A DNA stretch of 64,000 nucleotides from Bradyrhizobium sp. 186 (GTDB lineage Bacteria; Pseudomonadota; Alphaproteobacteria; Rhizobiales; Xanthobacteraceae). The notes beneath the pieces were generated by a model. That model had not been told where the DNA came from. It searched no databases and saw only the letters and a program-made list of their open reading frames with translations. This document shows positions 1-7,490 of this stretch, piece after piece (position 1 is the first letter of the stretch; every line of letters starts with the position of its first letter). Made by a program: the position numbers and the translations under genes. The stretch is taken from the NCBI RefSeq assembly GCF_023101685.1, contig NZ_CP082164.1:10323001-10387000 (forward strand). Direction: 5' to 3'.

Positions 1-264
1 TGCGCAGAATCCGTACCAGGCGGCTGTGACGCGCCGCGCGGGCAAACCGCGCCGCAAGCGCGGCGTCATAGGTTTGATACTGGGCCGAGTTCACCGCTGC
101 TCCAAGAGCTGCTCCAAAGGCGCCGCGAGCTTTCCAGATGAAGGCTCCGATCGAGGGTGCCCCATTGTACCCGGCACCGCCAAAATATGCAGCAGCCTGC
201 GACAGGCCGTTACGACTGTGTCCGAAACGGGGCGGCAGCCTTAGCCTAACTGCTGCCGAAGGCT

Positions 265-879
265 TCAGGAATGCGCGAAAATGTCCTCTTCCCCCCAGCC
301 CTGGAGGTCGAGCAGGGCGCGGGTCGGCAGGAAGTCGAAACAGGCTTTCGCCAGCGCCGTGCGACCCTCCCGCACCAGCATGGCATCCAGCCGCTCGCGC
401 AAGCCGTGCAGGTGCAGCACGTCGGAGGCAGCGTAGGCGAGCTGCGGCTCGGTCAGGCTGTCGGAACCCCAGTCACTCGACTGCTGCTGCTTGGAGAGGT
501 CGACATTGAGCACCTCGCGCACGAGGTCCTTGAGGCCATGGCGGTCGGTATAGGTGCGGGTCAGGCGGGAGGCGATCTTGGTGCAGTAGATCGGCCCGGT
601 CATCACGCCGAAGGTCTGGTACAGCACCGCAACGTCGAACCGCGCAAAGTGAAAGATCTTGGTGATCGCGGGATTGGCCAAGAGCGCCTTCAGGTTCGGC
701 GCGTCGGTGTGGCCCTTCGGGATCTGCACCACGTCGGCGCTGCCGTCGCCGGGCGAGAGCTGCACCACGCAGAGCCGGTCGCGCTGCGGGTTCAGCCCCA
801 TGGTCTCGGTGTCGATCGCCACCGCTCCGGTGTAGCGGGACAGGTCGGGCAGGTCGCCGCGGTGCAGGCGTACGGTCAT
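265..879 (-). CDS. rnd: Ribonuclease D, short form
   Basis: 3'-5' exoribonuclease of the DEDDy family, expected to trim tRNA and other RNA 3' ends in the cytoplasm. The 204-residue protein carries the exonuclease motifs: D23-T-E25, the HFARFD block ending at D82, and Y149 with D153 in YAASDV. It lacks the C-terminal HRDC domains of the E. coli enzyme, which fits the short alphaproteobacterial form. It starts at an ATG followed by TVRLH. The upstream neighbour on the same strand is the UbiA-type gene, 114 bases away, so co-transcription is possible but not shown. Confidence 0.93.
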   Translation of the reverse strand: MTVRLHRGDLPDLSRYTGAVAIDTETMGLNPQRDRLCVVQLSPGDGSADVVQIPKGHTDAPNLKALLANPAITKIFHFARFDVAVLYQTFGVMTGPIYCTKIASRLTRTYTDRHGLKDLVREVLNVDLSKQQQSSDWGSDSLTEPQLAYAASDVLHLHGLRERLDAMLVREGRTALAKACFDFLPTRALLDLQGWGEEDIFAHS

Positions 880-993
880 GGCGCTTCAAAACCTCAATCG
901 AATCGGTGCGTCGGCATATTAGGCTAATCGGATAGCCCGCGATGTATCCACTGGCGGCAGGCCGCGCAAGCGCCGGATAGGCCCTCAAGGCCG

Positions 994-2346
994 TCAGATC
1001 GCCGCCAGCATGATGCAGATCATCGCCGCCACGGTGATGCGGCTGGCGCCATCGCGGAAGGTGTAGATGATGGGATCGTCCGGCATCTCGCGGCGATGCG
1101 CCATCATCAGGGCCCGGCCGAACCAGTACAGCAGCAGCGGGTTGAGCAGCCACAGCATCCAGGGACGGCTGTACAGCGGCATCACAGCGGATGAGGACAC
1201 GTAGAGCGAGAACACGGTCACCGCGTTCATGGCGCTCGCGGCCGCCATCGCGGCGATGATTTGCAGGTCGGTGATCCTGTAGTCGCGGTTGGAGGGATCG
1301 GACAGCCCCGCATCCTCGCGCATGCTGAGCTCGCTGAAGCGCTTGATCAGCGCCAGCGAGGTGAACACGAACAGCGAGAAGATCAGCAGCCATTCCGACA
1401 GCACCACGCCGACGCCGACGGCACCGGCGAGGATGCGCAGCGTATAGAGGCCGGCGAGCGTCACCACGTCGACCAGCATCTTGCGCTTGAGCACGAGCGA
1501 ATAGGCGATGGTGGTGGCGAGATAGGCGGCGAGCACGCCGAGGAACATTGCGGAGATGCAGAGGCTGGCCGCGACCGCGAACAGCCACAGCGCTGGGATC
1601 GCGAGCAGCGCCGAGGAGATCGGCAAGTCGCCGGCCGCGAGCGCGCGATGGCGCTTGGTCGGGTGCTGACGGTCGGCTGCAAGATCAAGCAAATCGTTCA
1701 TCAGATAGGCGCCCGACGCGCAGGCCGAGAACGCCAGGAACGCCAGCAGCGCATGGCCAAGCGTCGCAAAATTCATCTGATGCGCCGTGATCGCCGGCAC
1801 GAACACCAACGTGTTCTTGGCGTATTGATAGACGCGCAGCGCCTTCGCCCACGTCGTCAGGCTGGCGCGTCTGCCGCCGCGGCTCTCGATGCGCTCGATC
1901 GAGGCACGATCGAACGCCAGGCTGCCGCCCGCGATGAGGTCCGCCGGCGCAACGACGCCGTCGAAGCCGAGATGCGCCGCAATGCCCGCGGCATGATGGG
2001 CGAAGCGGCCTGCGACAAGATAGATCTTCTCACCCCGCGCCCGCGCTGCCAGCGCCTGGTTCAGGACGTCGGAATCATAGGGCAGATGGGCGTAGTCGAT
2101 CTTGGCGTGCGCCAAAATATCCGTGAGCGCCGCCATGCCCGGGCGTCCGCCCGCGCCGAAGCGGGCAAGCATGCGGCCGGGGCTGCTGAACAGCGCTTCC
2201 ATCAGCAGCTCGGAGCGCAGCAGCGCACCTTCGAGATCGATGAGCAGCGTCCGGGCAGCCGCCGGCATCGCCGACGGCTCGGGCGTGCCGCGATCGTACT
2301 GCCAGGCAGGCTGCTCCATTCGAAAACGCTTTACTGACCGCAACAT
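994..2346 (-). CDS. HAD-UbiA fusion, decaprenyl-phosphate phosphoribosyltransferase-like
   Basis: Membrane prenyltransferase of the UbiA superfamily with an N-terminal HAD-like domain. The UbiA part has the first Asp-rich motif at about residues 217-234 (N217-D218, D221, D225, H228-P, K231-R) and about eight hydrophobic segments. This pattern matches DPPR synthase of arabinan synthesis more closely than ubiquinone enzymes. The HAD part (about 30-165) keeps nucleophile D37, but the usual second Asp is Glu39, so phosphatase activity is uncertain. The first 15 residues lie in a repeat that also precedes the integrase fragment near 5200, so the true start may be Met10 (2319) or Met27 (2268). DprE1/DprE2-like genes lie 4.4 kb upstream. 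The family is sure; the substrate is inferred. Confidence 0.85.
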   Translation of the reverse strand: MLRSVKRFRMEQPAWQYDRGTPEPSAMPAAARTLLIDLEGALLRSELLMEALFSSPGRMLARFGAGGRPGMAALTDILAHAKIDYAHLPYDSDVLNQALAARARGEKIYLVAGRFAHHAAGIAAHLGFDGVVAPADLIAGGSLAFDRASIERIESRGGRRASLTTWAKALRVYQYAKNTLVFVPAITAHQMNFATLGHALLAFLAFSACASGAYLMNDLLDLAADRQHPTKRHRALAAGDLPISSALLAIPALWLFAVAASLCISAMFLGVLAAYLATTIAYSLVLKRKMLVDVVTLAGLYTLRILAGAVGVGVVLSEWLLIFSLFVFTSLALIKRFSELSMREDAGLSDPSNRDYRITDLQIIAAMAAASAMNAVTVFSLYVSSSAVMPLYSRPWMLWLLNPLLLYWFGRALMMAHRREMPDDPIIYTFRDGASRITVAAMICIMLAAI

Positions 2347-2434
2347 GACCGGCCCAAAGGCTGGGAAGGCCGGGGAGCAGGGAAATGGACGATCGGAGCC
2401 TAGGGGAGCATTCGCTAAAGGGGACTTAATCGGG
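2302..2434. repeat. 133-bp direct repeat, copy 1 (island boundary)
   Basis: This stretch is nearly identical to 5198-5330, with the same length and orientation. The first hundred-odd bases differ by a substitution and a small indel; the last 25 bases diverge more. The two copies are offset by 2,896 bases and bracket a low-GC segment with broken genes, so they look like the boundaries of an insertion or duplication. Its left part resembles the gcatgatccgg-type palindromic repeat seen elsewhere in the window. Confidence 0.85.
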
Positions 2435-2487
2435 ATGGGACCGAGCCAACTCCCGCTTGATGCAAAATACTGGCGGAGACACGCGGC

Positions 2488-2577
2488 ATGGCGGTAAGTG
2501 CAGATCTCGGCGAAGCCCTTGAAAACTTTGTAATAAAACTGGTCGCGTCGGGCCGCTACCCCTCCAAAAGCGCGGTG
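2488..2577 (+). pseudogene. ParD-type antitoxin, N-terminal fragment
   Basis: The first 30 codons read like the N-terminus of a ParD antitoxin: MAVSADLGEALENFV followed by a SGRYPSKSAV segment, the ribbon-helix-helix DNA-binding half. A GGAG ribosome site precedes the ATG. Similarity stops abruptly after Ala-Val; the normal Arg/Glu-rich C-terminal half that would bind ParE is absent, and the next bases belong to the 3' end of a methyltransferase on the other strand. No ParE toxin gene is nearby. This is a deletion remnant of a toxin-antitoxin module. Confidence 0.7.
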
Positions 2578-2596
2578 CCTTGTTCGTGGCAGCCCG

Positions 2597-3604
2597 TCAC
2601 GAGCCTTTGTCGATCTTCACCCAGAGCGCACTCCCCAACGTCGATGAGTTCCTGGCCGCGCAGGCCCATGCCGGCAAGCGTGACGGTGAAAGCGCAAGTG
2701 CGATCACAGCTTGCCCAATCCGCTGCGCTTTGCTTCGCGGCAGGCCGCGCACGAACTCACTGACGCTGCCCGGTTTCTCTGCTCTGCGCAAAAAGCTGTC
2801 CACGATGTCTTCCCTGAGGAACTTCACGAGGTTGAATGGTTCCCGCTCGCAAATGCTCAATTGCAGGCCGTGTCGCCGACATACGGCATCAAACGCTTCC
2901 TTCGTCCAGCGGCCAATGTGGTTCGGTGGCATGTCTATGAGCGATCCATGGCACTCCATGTAGTGCGTTCGGATCTCATTTGGCACGGCGATGAAGACAG
3001 AGCCTTGCGCCTTGAGAAGGTATTCCAATCGAGCGAAGACGTCATCCACTCGGTCCATATGCTCGAACACCTGAAACATGAAGATGATGTCGAAGGCCTC
3101 TTTCATGGGGGTGAAGCCATCCTCTCGAAAGTCGACCGAAAAGGTCTTGTAGCCTTTCGATTGCAATGCCAATTGCGCCGTTTCGTTGTAGTCGACAGCG
3201 TAAACATCGGACGCGTGAAAGAATTTGTCCTTGATGTGATCGAGAAAATACCCAAACCCCGCCCCGACATCGATCGCAGTTTTTCCGGCAGTGCTCAGGC
3301 CGTCGAGCTCTTCGATTGTCCTTGCATACTCCCATTTCATGGTTGGATAGGAAGGGTGCGGCGCGGCCAGGTTATAAAACTCAGCGCCACCCGCGACGAA
3401 CGGATCTGCAAAACCGAATCCGCAATCTGCGCATTTGCGGATATCGCATGTGTCGCGGCCCCAGAGAAGCGACAGGTGGCGTGTTAATTTTCGAGAGCGA
3501 TCCGGATACTGGCGCGGATTGACGAAGGATCGAGAGGCCTGATCTGCGGTCACTTCGAACAATTTGGCAGTTGATGCATTGCCGCATGCTGGACAAGTGC
3601 TCAT
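2597..3604 (-). CDS. Class I SAM-dependent methyltransferase with N-terminal zinc ribbon
   Basis: Probable small-molecule or glycan methyltransferase. It begins with a Cys motif (STCPACGN) and a second set (DTCDIRKCADCG) that together suggest a zinc ribbon, followed by a Rossmann methyltransferase domain with glycine motif IDVGAGFGYF and an IIFMFQVFEHM acidic-loop block. The start chosen is ATG at 3604, preceded by GAGG and GGGAG; a longer frame runs to 3667. Base composition is clearly lower in GC than the flanking genes, and the gene lies between the island repeats, so it was probably acquired by transfer. Such zinc-ribbon methyltransferases often modify sugars of surface polysaccharides; the substrate here is unknown. 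Confidence 0.85.
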   Translation of the reverse strand: MSTCPACGNASTAKLFEVTADQASRSFVNPRQYPDRSRKLTRHLSLLWGRDTCDIRKCADCGFGFADPFVAGGAEFYNLAAPHPSYPTMKWEYARTIEELDGLSTAGKTAIDVGAGFGYFLDHIKDKFFHASDVYAVDYNETAQLALQSKGYKTFSVDFREDGFTPMKEAFDIIFMFQVFEHMDRVDDVFARLEYLLKAQGSVFIAVPNEIRTHYMECHGSLIDMPPNHIGRWTKEAFDAVCRRHGLQLSICEREPFNLVKFLREDIVDSFLRRAEKPGSVSEFVRGLPRSKAQRIGQAVIALALSPSRLPAWACAARNSSTLGSALWVKIDKGS

Positions 3605-3790
3605 CTCTCCCGACCTCATACACGCCTTTCGGTGGAGAGTGGTTGAGTTCAACTGTCTCGTCATCATTCAAATGAAGGCTGGCGAAGAGCGACGTCCGTG
3701 GCCGCGGACAAGCGGAAGTAGGCCAGTTGCGGCGCGAAGGCGCCTATCCTGAGAGCGACCGCTCACCATGGGTAGACCGGAAGTAGCTGG

Positions 3791-4477
3791 TCACGGTTTT
3801 ACGTAGGTCCAACCCGTCTCCTGCAGTTCCATCACGCGCACCACGCCTGACTTTACTACCTGCGCCTGAGAAACAATCGGTATGTCCTTGTGCTCGGCTT
3901 GGTGCATTTTTTCCTGGGTGTTACCGCAAGCCTTGAACGATACCTCCGGCGTGCTCAGCGCCATCTGCTCAATTCGAGCTTTCACGGGCGACGTGTCGTC
4001 GCGAAGCATATGCAGGCCAGGCCCGAACGTGATCACCTCGATTTTCACCTCCTCCCCGAGCTCCCTATAATGTTCCGTAACGTTCGTCGCGTTGTTCAAC
4101 GCGAGATTCATCGCGGCCGGGTCATGGGTGTTGACCTGCAGGATCAAACGGTGCGTTTTGGAAACGGGGGCGATCCGGGCCATTGCAGCGAGAGAGGATC
4201 GCGTCCGCGACTGTTTAGCAGCGAGCCGTTTGGTCGAGTTTTTCACTAGCCATCGCCCATGCGGGGCTGCATGCGTCATCAATTCAGAGGATGGAGCAGC
4301 CGGCGTCATTGTTGTTGGCTCGGAATACGGGGCTGACGGTCTCCAGTATGGGCCGGCGCTTGTCGTCTTCGGCACCCAGTATCGTCCGCCTTGCTCCGCC
4401 GCTGCGATCGGGACGGCAAGCAGGACCGCGAAGGCTCCCATAGTCGCGACTTTCGCAATTTGCTGAAAGATGCTCAT
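3791..4477 (-). CDS. Exported DsrE/DsrF-like family protein
   Basis: Secreted protein of about 228 residues. A Sec signal peptide is visible (MSIFQQIAKV, then a hydrophobic run ending at AAA-EQ), followed by a Ser/Thr/Pro-rich linker and a C-terminal DsrE-like domain (about 115-228) with the LQVNTHDPAAMN strand-helix start and a single cysteine in FKACGNT at the usual active-site position. DsrE-like proteins bind or transfer sulfur; periplasmic members are mostly uncharacterised. ATG 4477 has a CGGAG site eight bases upstream; the frame stays open to 4804, but that part looks non-coding. It lies inside the degraded island. Confidence 0.75.
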   Translation of the reverse strand: MSIFQQIAKVATMGAFAVLLAVPIAAAEQGGRYWVPKTTSAGPYWRPSAPYSEPTTMTPAAPSSELMTHAAPHGRWLVKNSTKRLAAKQSRTRSSLAAMARIAPVSKTHRLILQVNTHDPAAMNLALNNATNVTEHYRELGEEVKIEVITFGPGLHMLRDDTSPVKARIEQMALSTPEVSFKACGNTQEKMHQAEHKDIPIVSQAQVVKSGVVRVMELQETGWTYVKP

Positions 4478-4916
4478 CGTATTTCTCCGTCGCAAATCTT
4501 GCTGGACCATCAAATAGGTCAGCGGCTCGCGATGGCATGTTGCCCCGCATTCCGCGACATCGCACACCAGCCGGATCATCCAATTGAGAGTATGTGAGCG
4601 ACGTGGCCATCGAACCCGCCGCCGGCTTCGTTTCGCAGACACGGCTACCGGGATCTGCACCTCGTTGATGAGGTCGCTGGTCGCATGATCATCGCCGCCG
4701 CCTTCGATTGTCGGTTTGGTGTGCCCGCCACCGCAACTGGTTGAGAGCCCCGCTTCTAAATTCGCTCGACTTTCGCTTGTGATGGTGAGCTCGCAGGCGA
4801 ACACTTGCTCTTACGCAGCAGTGTTATTCGTTCGGCTGCACGCTTTCCTATGCCTCTTAGGGAGAACTCACCTACCTATTTCGAGGTAGGCTGCGAACCC
4901 TTAGGCCAGCCTGAAG
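4478..4916. other. Intergenic region of the island with an inverted repeat
   Basis: No convincing gene is seen here. The segment holds the upstream region of the DsrE-like gene. At 4871-4890 there is an inverted repeat with perfect 6-bp arms (CCTACC and GGTAGG) and an 8-base centre. There is no T-tract, so it looks more like an operator or small hairpin than a terminator. Base composition is mixed and lower in GC than the genome average. Confidence 0.45.
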
Positions 4917-5242
4917 AGACATGCTCTGCCGTGCGGCGCTTCCGAGCACACCCACCCAATAGGCTTCCTGCTCGGCGTGTGCACCATGGCAATACTCCGG
5001 GCGCGGCTCTCGCCGTCCACCCAAACGCGATAGAGTTCGCCTGCTAGCGCCGGCGCCTGCCGGTGGGTCAGATGCGCGGGAGCATCATTGCGAAGCGCCT
5101 CCCAGACGGTTTCCGGATAGGCCGCAGCAAGCGCCTGACGCGTCTTTATTTCGCTGGGCTCTGCGATGCGGAGGGAGAACCGGACGGCCTGAGCGCTCCA
5201 GGCAGGCTGCTCCATTCGAAAACGCTTTACTGACCGCAACAT
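4901..5242 (-). pseudogene. Tyrosine-recombinase integrase, N-terminal fragment
   Basis: The central part (RFSLRIAEPSEIKTRQALAA, then LTHRQAPALAGELYR and GESRARSIAMVHTP) resembles the N-terminal DUF6538-like and SAM-like region of phage-type integrases common in rhizobia. Everything after it, including the catalytic Arg-His-Arg-Tyr domain, is missing; the frame drifts into unrelated sequence and stops. The first 15 residues (MLRSVKRFRMEQPAW) come from the direct repeat and are identical to the start of the UbiA frame at 2346. The fragment sits about 170 bases from tRNA-Leu, a typical integration target. The family assignment is from recalled motifs and was not searched. Confidence 0.6.
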
Positions 5243-5330
5243 GACCGGCCCAAAGGCTGGGGAGGCCGGGAGCAGGGAAATGGACGATCGGAGCCTAGGG
5301 GAGCATCCGCTAAAAGCGGCTTAATTCGGG
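5198..5330. repeat. 133-bp direct repeat, copy 2 (island boundary)
   Basis: Second copy of the repeat at 2302-2434, in the same orientation. It separates the integrase fragment from tRNA-Leu. If the ancestral order was tRNA-Leu, repeat, ubiA, then the material between the copies plus one copy is an addition. The tRNA 3' end itself is not duplicated in the window. Confidence 0.85.
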
Positions 5331-5410
5331 TGGAGGAGCAGCCGAACACCGGCGCCAATCGCCTGCGAATTCGGCGAAATCGCCGTCTCATACGGGGATG
5401 AGAGAAAAGA

Positions 5411-5497
<87 letters not shown>

Positions 5498-5647
5498 ATG
5501 CCGGTTGGGGCACGGAGGCGGTTACTAAGGTTCGGTGACGCGCTTGTCAATTCATGCTTGTGCCGTGCTTGGGGTTGCGGATTGCGCATCGCAAACCGGC
5601 CCGATACAAGCCTGACGAGACGCACTCTTCCCGCAGGATTGGACCCC

Positions 5648-6613
5648 ATGGCATCGAATCTGGAAACTCTCGTCACGGTTTTCGGCGGATCGGGGTTTTT
5701 GGGCCGCAACGTGGTCCGCGCGCTGTGCAAGCGCGATTACCGGATCCGGGTTGCGGTGCGGCGGCCGGAACTGGCCGGCTTCCTCCAGCCCTCGGGCAAG
5801 GTCGGGCAGGTCCACACCGTGCAGGCCAATTTGCGCTACCCCGCCTCGGTCGAGGCGGCGATGCGTGATTCGGACGTCGCGATCAACCTGGTCGGCATCC
5901 TCACTGAGGGCGGCGCGCAGAGCTTCGACGCCGTCCAGACCAAGGGCGCCGAGACGGTCGCCAAGGCGGCCGCGGCCGCCGGTGCCCGGATGGTGCATGT
6001 CTCGGCGATCGGCGCCGACGCGCAGTCGCCCTCGCGCTACGCCCGCGCCAAGGCGGCCGGCGAGCAGGCGGTGCTCGCGGCGGTGCCGTCGGCCACGATC
6101 TTCCGCCCGTCGGTGATGTTCGGGCCCGAGGACCAGTTCACCAACCGCTTCGCCGCGCTGGCGCGGATGTCGCCGGTGCTGCCGCTGATCGGCGGGGAGA
6201 CAAAGATGCAGCCGGTCTATGTCGGCGACGTCGCGACCGCGATCGCGGACGCCGTCGACGGCAAGGCCAAGGCCGGCGCCACCTACGAGCTCGGCGGGCC
6301 GGATGTGCTGACCATGCGCGAGATCATCGAGGCCATTTTGGCCATCGCCGACCGCAAACGGGCGCTGATCCCGCTGCCGTTCTCCCTCGCCCGCTTCAAG
6401 GCCAACTTCCTGCAATTCGCACCGGGCGCGATGAAGCTGACCCCGGACCAGGTCACGCTGCTCGAGCGCGACAATGTCGTCTCGGAGGCGGCGAAGGCCG
6501 CTGGGCTGACGCTGGAAGGCCTCGGCATCATCGCCGATCCGCTGGAGGCGATCGCCCCGCAATATCTCTGGCGTTTTCGCGCCGCCGGGCAGTTCCAGCG
6601 CAAGAGCGCGTAA
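5648..6613 (+). CDS. NAD(P)-binding epimerase-like protein, complex I NDUFA9 family
   Basis: Extended short-chain dehydrogenase fold of 321 residues, resembling the NDUFA9 accessory subunit of respiratory complex I. The nucleotide-binding GGSGFLGRNVV motif lies at about residues 13-23, and a FRPSVMFGPEDQF block and a YVGDVA block follow as in atypical SDRs. The catalytic Tyr-Lys pair of classical SDRs is not evident in its standard form. The start is ATG 5648; the frame is open further upstream into the tRNA flank without support. In alphaproteobacteria such proteins are often annotated as complex I assembly or ubiquinone-linked; the exact role is unproved. Confidence 0.85.
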   Translation: MASNLETLVTVFGGSGFLGRNVVRALCKRDYRIRVAVRRPELAGFLQPSGKVGQVHTVQANLRYPASVEAAMRDSDVAINLVGILTEGGAQSFDAVQTKGAETVAKAAAAAGARMVHVSAIGADAQSPSRYARAKAAGEQAVLAAVPSATIFRPSVMFGPEDQFTNRFAALARMSPVLPLIGGETKMQPVYVGDVATAIADAVDGKAKAGATYELGGPDVLTMREIIEAILAIADRKRALIPLPFSLARFKANFLQFAPGAMKLTPDQVTLLERDNVVSEAAKAAGLTLEGLGIIADPLEAIAPQYLWRFRAAGQFQRKSA

Positions 6614-6632
6614 GGGCTTCCGTCTCCACGTC

Positions 6633-6720
6633 GTCATGGCCGGGCTTGTCCCGGCCATCCACGTCTTTTCTTAACGCGGTCACCAAGAACGTGGATGCCC
6701 GGCACAAGGCCGGGCATGAC
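6633..6720. repeat. Palindromic intergenic repeat (gtcatggccggg type)
   Basis: The ends are inverted copies (gtcatggccggg...cccggccatccacg at the left; cgtggatgcccgg...ccgggcatgac at the right), giving a long imperfect hairpin. A second copy occurs at 10599-10692. It lies between two convergent genes, where it could also act as a weak terminator. Confidence 0.8.
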
Positions 6721-6746
6721 GAGCCGCGACACCCGCAGCAACAACG

Positions 6747-7487
6747 TCAGAACTTCAGCTTCTTGAAGATCGCCTCCGGCAGCGTCTTGATGATCAACAT
6801 CACGAGGCGCCATTTGCCGCTGACGTAGACGACATCCGTCTTCCGCTCGACGGCCTGAAGGATCGCATCGCCCACCACCGGCGCTTCGACGGTGAGCGGG
6901 CCGATCAGTTTCATGCCTTCCGTCATTTTGGTGCGGACGAAGCCGGGTTTCACGGTGACGACGTGAACGCCACTGCTGCTGGCGCGGGCGCGCAGGCCGG
7001 ACAGGAAGGCCGAGAAGCCGGCCTTGGCCGACCCGTAGACATAGTTCGAGGCGCGCCCGCGATCGCCCGCAACGGATGACACGCCGACGAGCGTGCCGTT
7101 GCCGCGCGCCAAAAACTTTTCCGCGAACAGGCCGAGGATCAGCGACGGCCCTTCGTAGTTCGAGCGCATGATCGTCGTGGCGTGGGCGAGATCGCTTTGC
7201 GCGTTCTCCTGCGCGCCCAGCAATCCGACGATGGAGATGACGACGTCCGGCAATGCGGGAAGACCGCCAACCAAGCCGTCGAACGATGCGGTGTCGAGCA
7301 CGTCGAACTTGAAGATGCTGCACTCGACATTGTAGCGGGCGCGCAGGTCGGCGGCGTCAGGCTCCAGCACGGCGACATCGCGCCCTGCGAACTGAACGTC
7401 ATATCCCGCTTTCGCAAAAGCGCGCGCGGTGGCGCGGCCGATATCGGATGAGCCACCCAGCACCAAAACCGTCTTGCGCGAAGTCAT
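6747..7487 (-). CDS. dprE2: SDR-family reductase, DprE2-like (polyprenylphosphoryl-2-keto-ribose reductase)
   Basis: Short-chain dehydrogenase of 246 residues. It has the Rossmann motif GGSSDIGRA near residue 11, catalytic Ser in GVSSVAGDRG and the Y-x3-K pair in YVYGSAKAG. Its start lies 3 bases after the stop of a DprE1 homologue, an operon arrangement typical of the DprE1/DprE2 epimerase that converts decaprenylphosphoryl-ribose to the arabinose form. In that pathway DprE2 reduces the 2-keto intermediate with NADH. The assignment is from this pairing plus family features; the true lipid carrier in this organism is unknown. The C-terminal segment includes a LVMLIIKTLPEAIFKK hydrophobic helix, also seen in DprE2 proteins. 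Confidence 0.82.
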   Translation of the reverse strand: MTSRKTVLVLGGSSDIGRATARAFAKAGYDVQFAGRDVAVLEPDAADLRARYNVECSIFKFDVLDTASFDGLVGGLPALPDVVISIVGLLGAQENAQSDLAHATTIMRSNYEGPSLILGLFAEKFLARGNGTLVGVSSVAGDRGRASNYVYGSAKAGFSAFLSGLRARASSSGVHVVTVKPGFVRTKMTEGMKLIGPLTVEAPVVGDAILQAVERKTDVVYVSGKWRLVMLIIKTLPEAIFKKLKF

Positions 7488-7490
7488 GGC

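Noticed and set aside
1..245. Open minus-strand frame reading SQAAAYFGGAGYNGAPSIGA and on to the window edge.
   Set aside because: It reads like protein, but there is no start codon with a ribosome site and no family I recognise; it may be the start region of a gene lying mainly outside the window.
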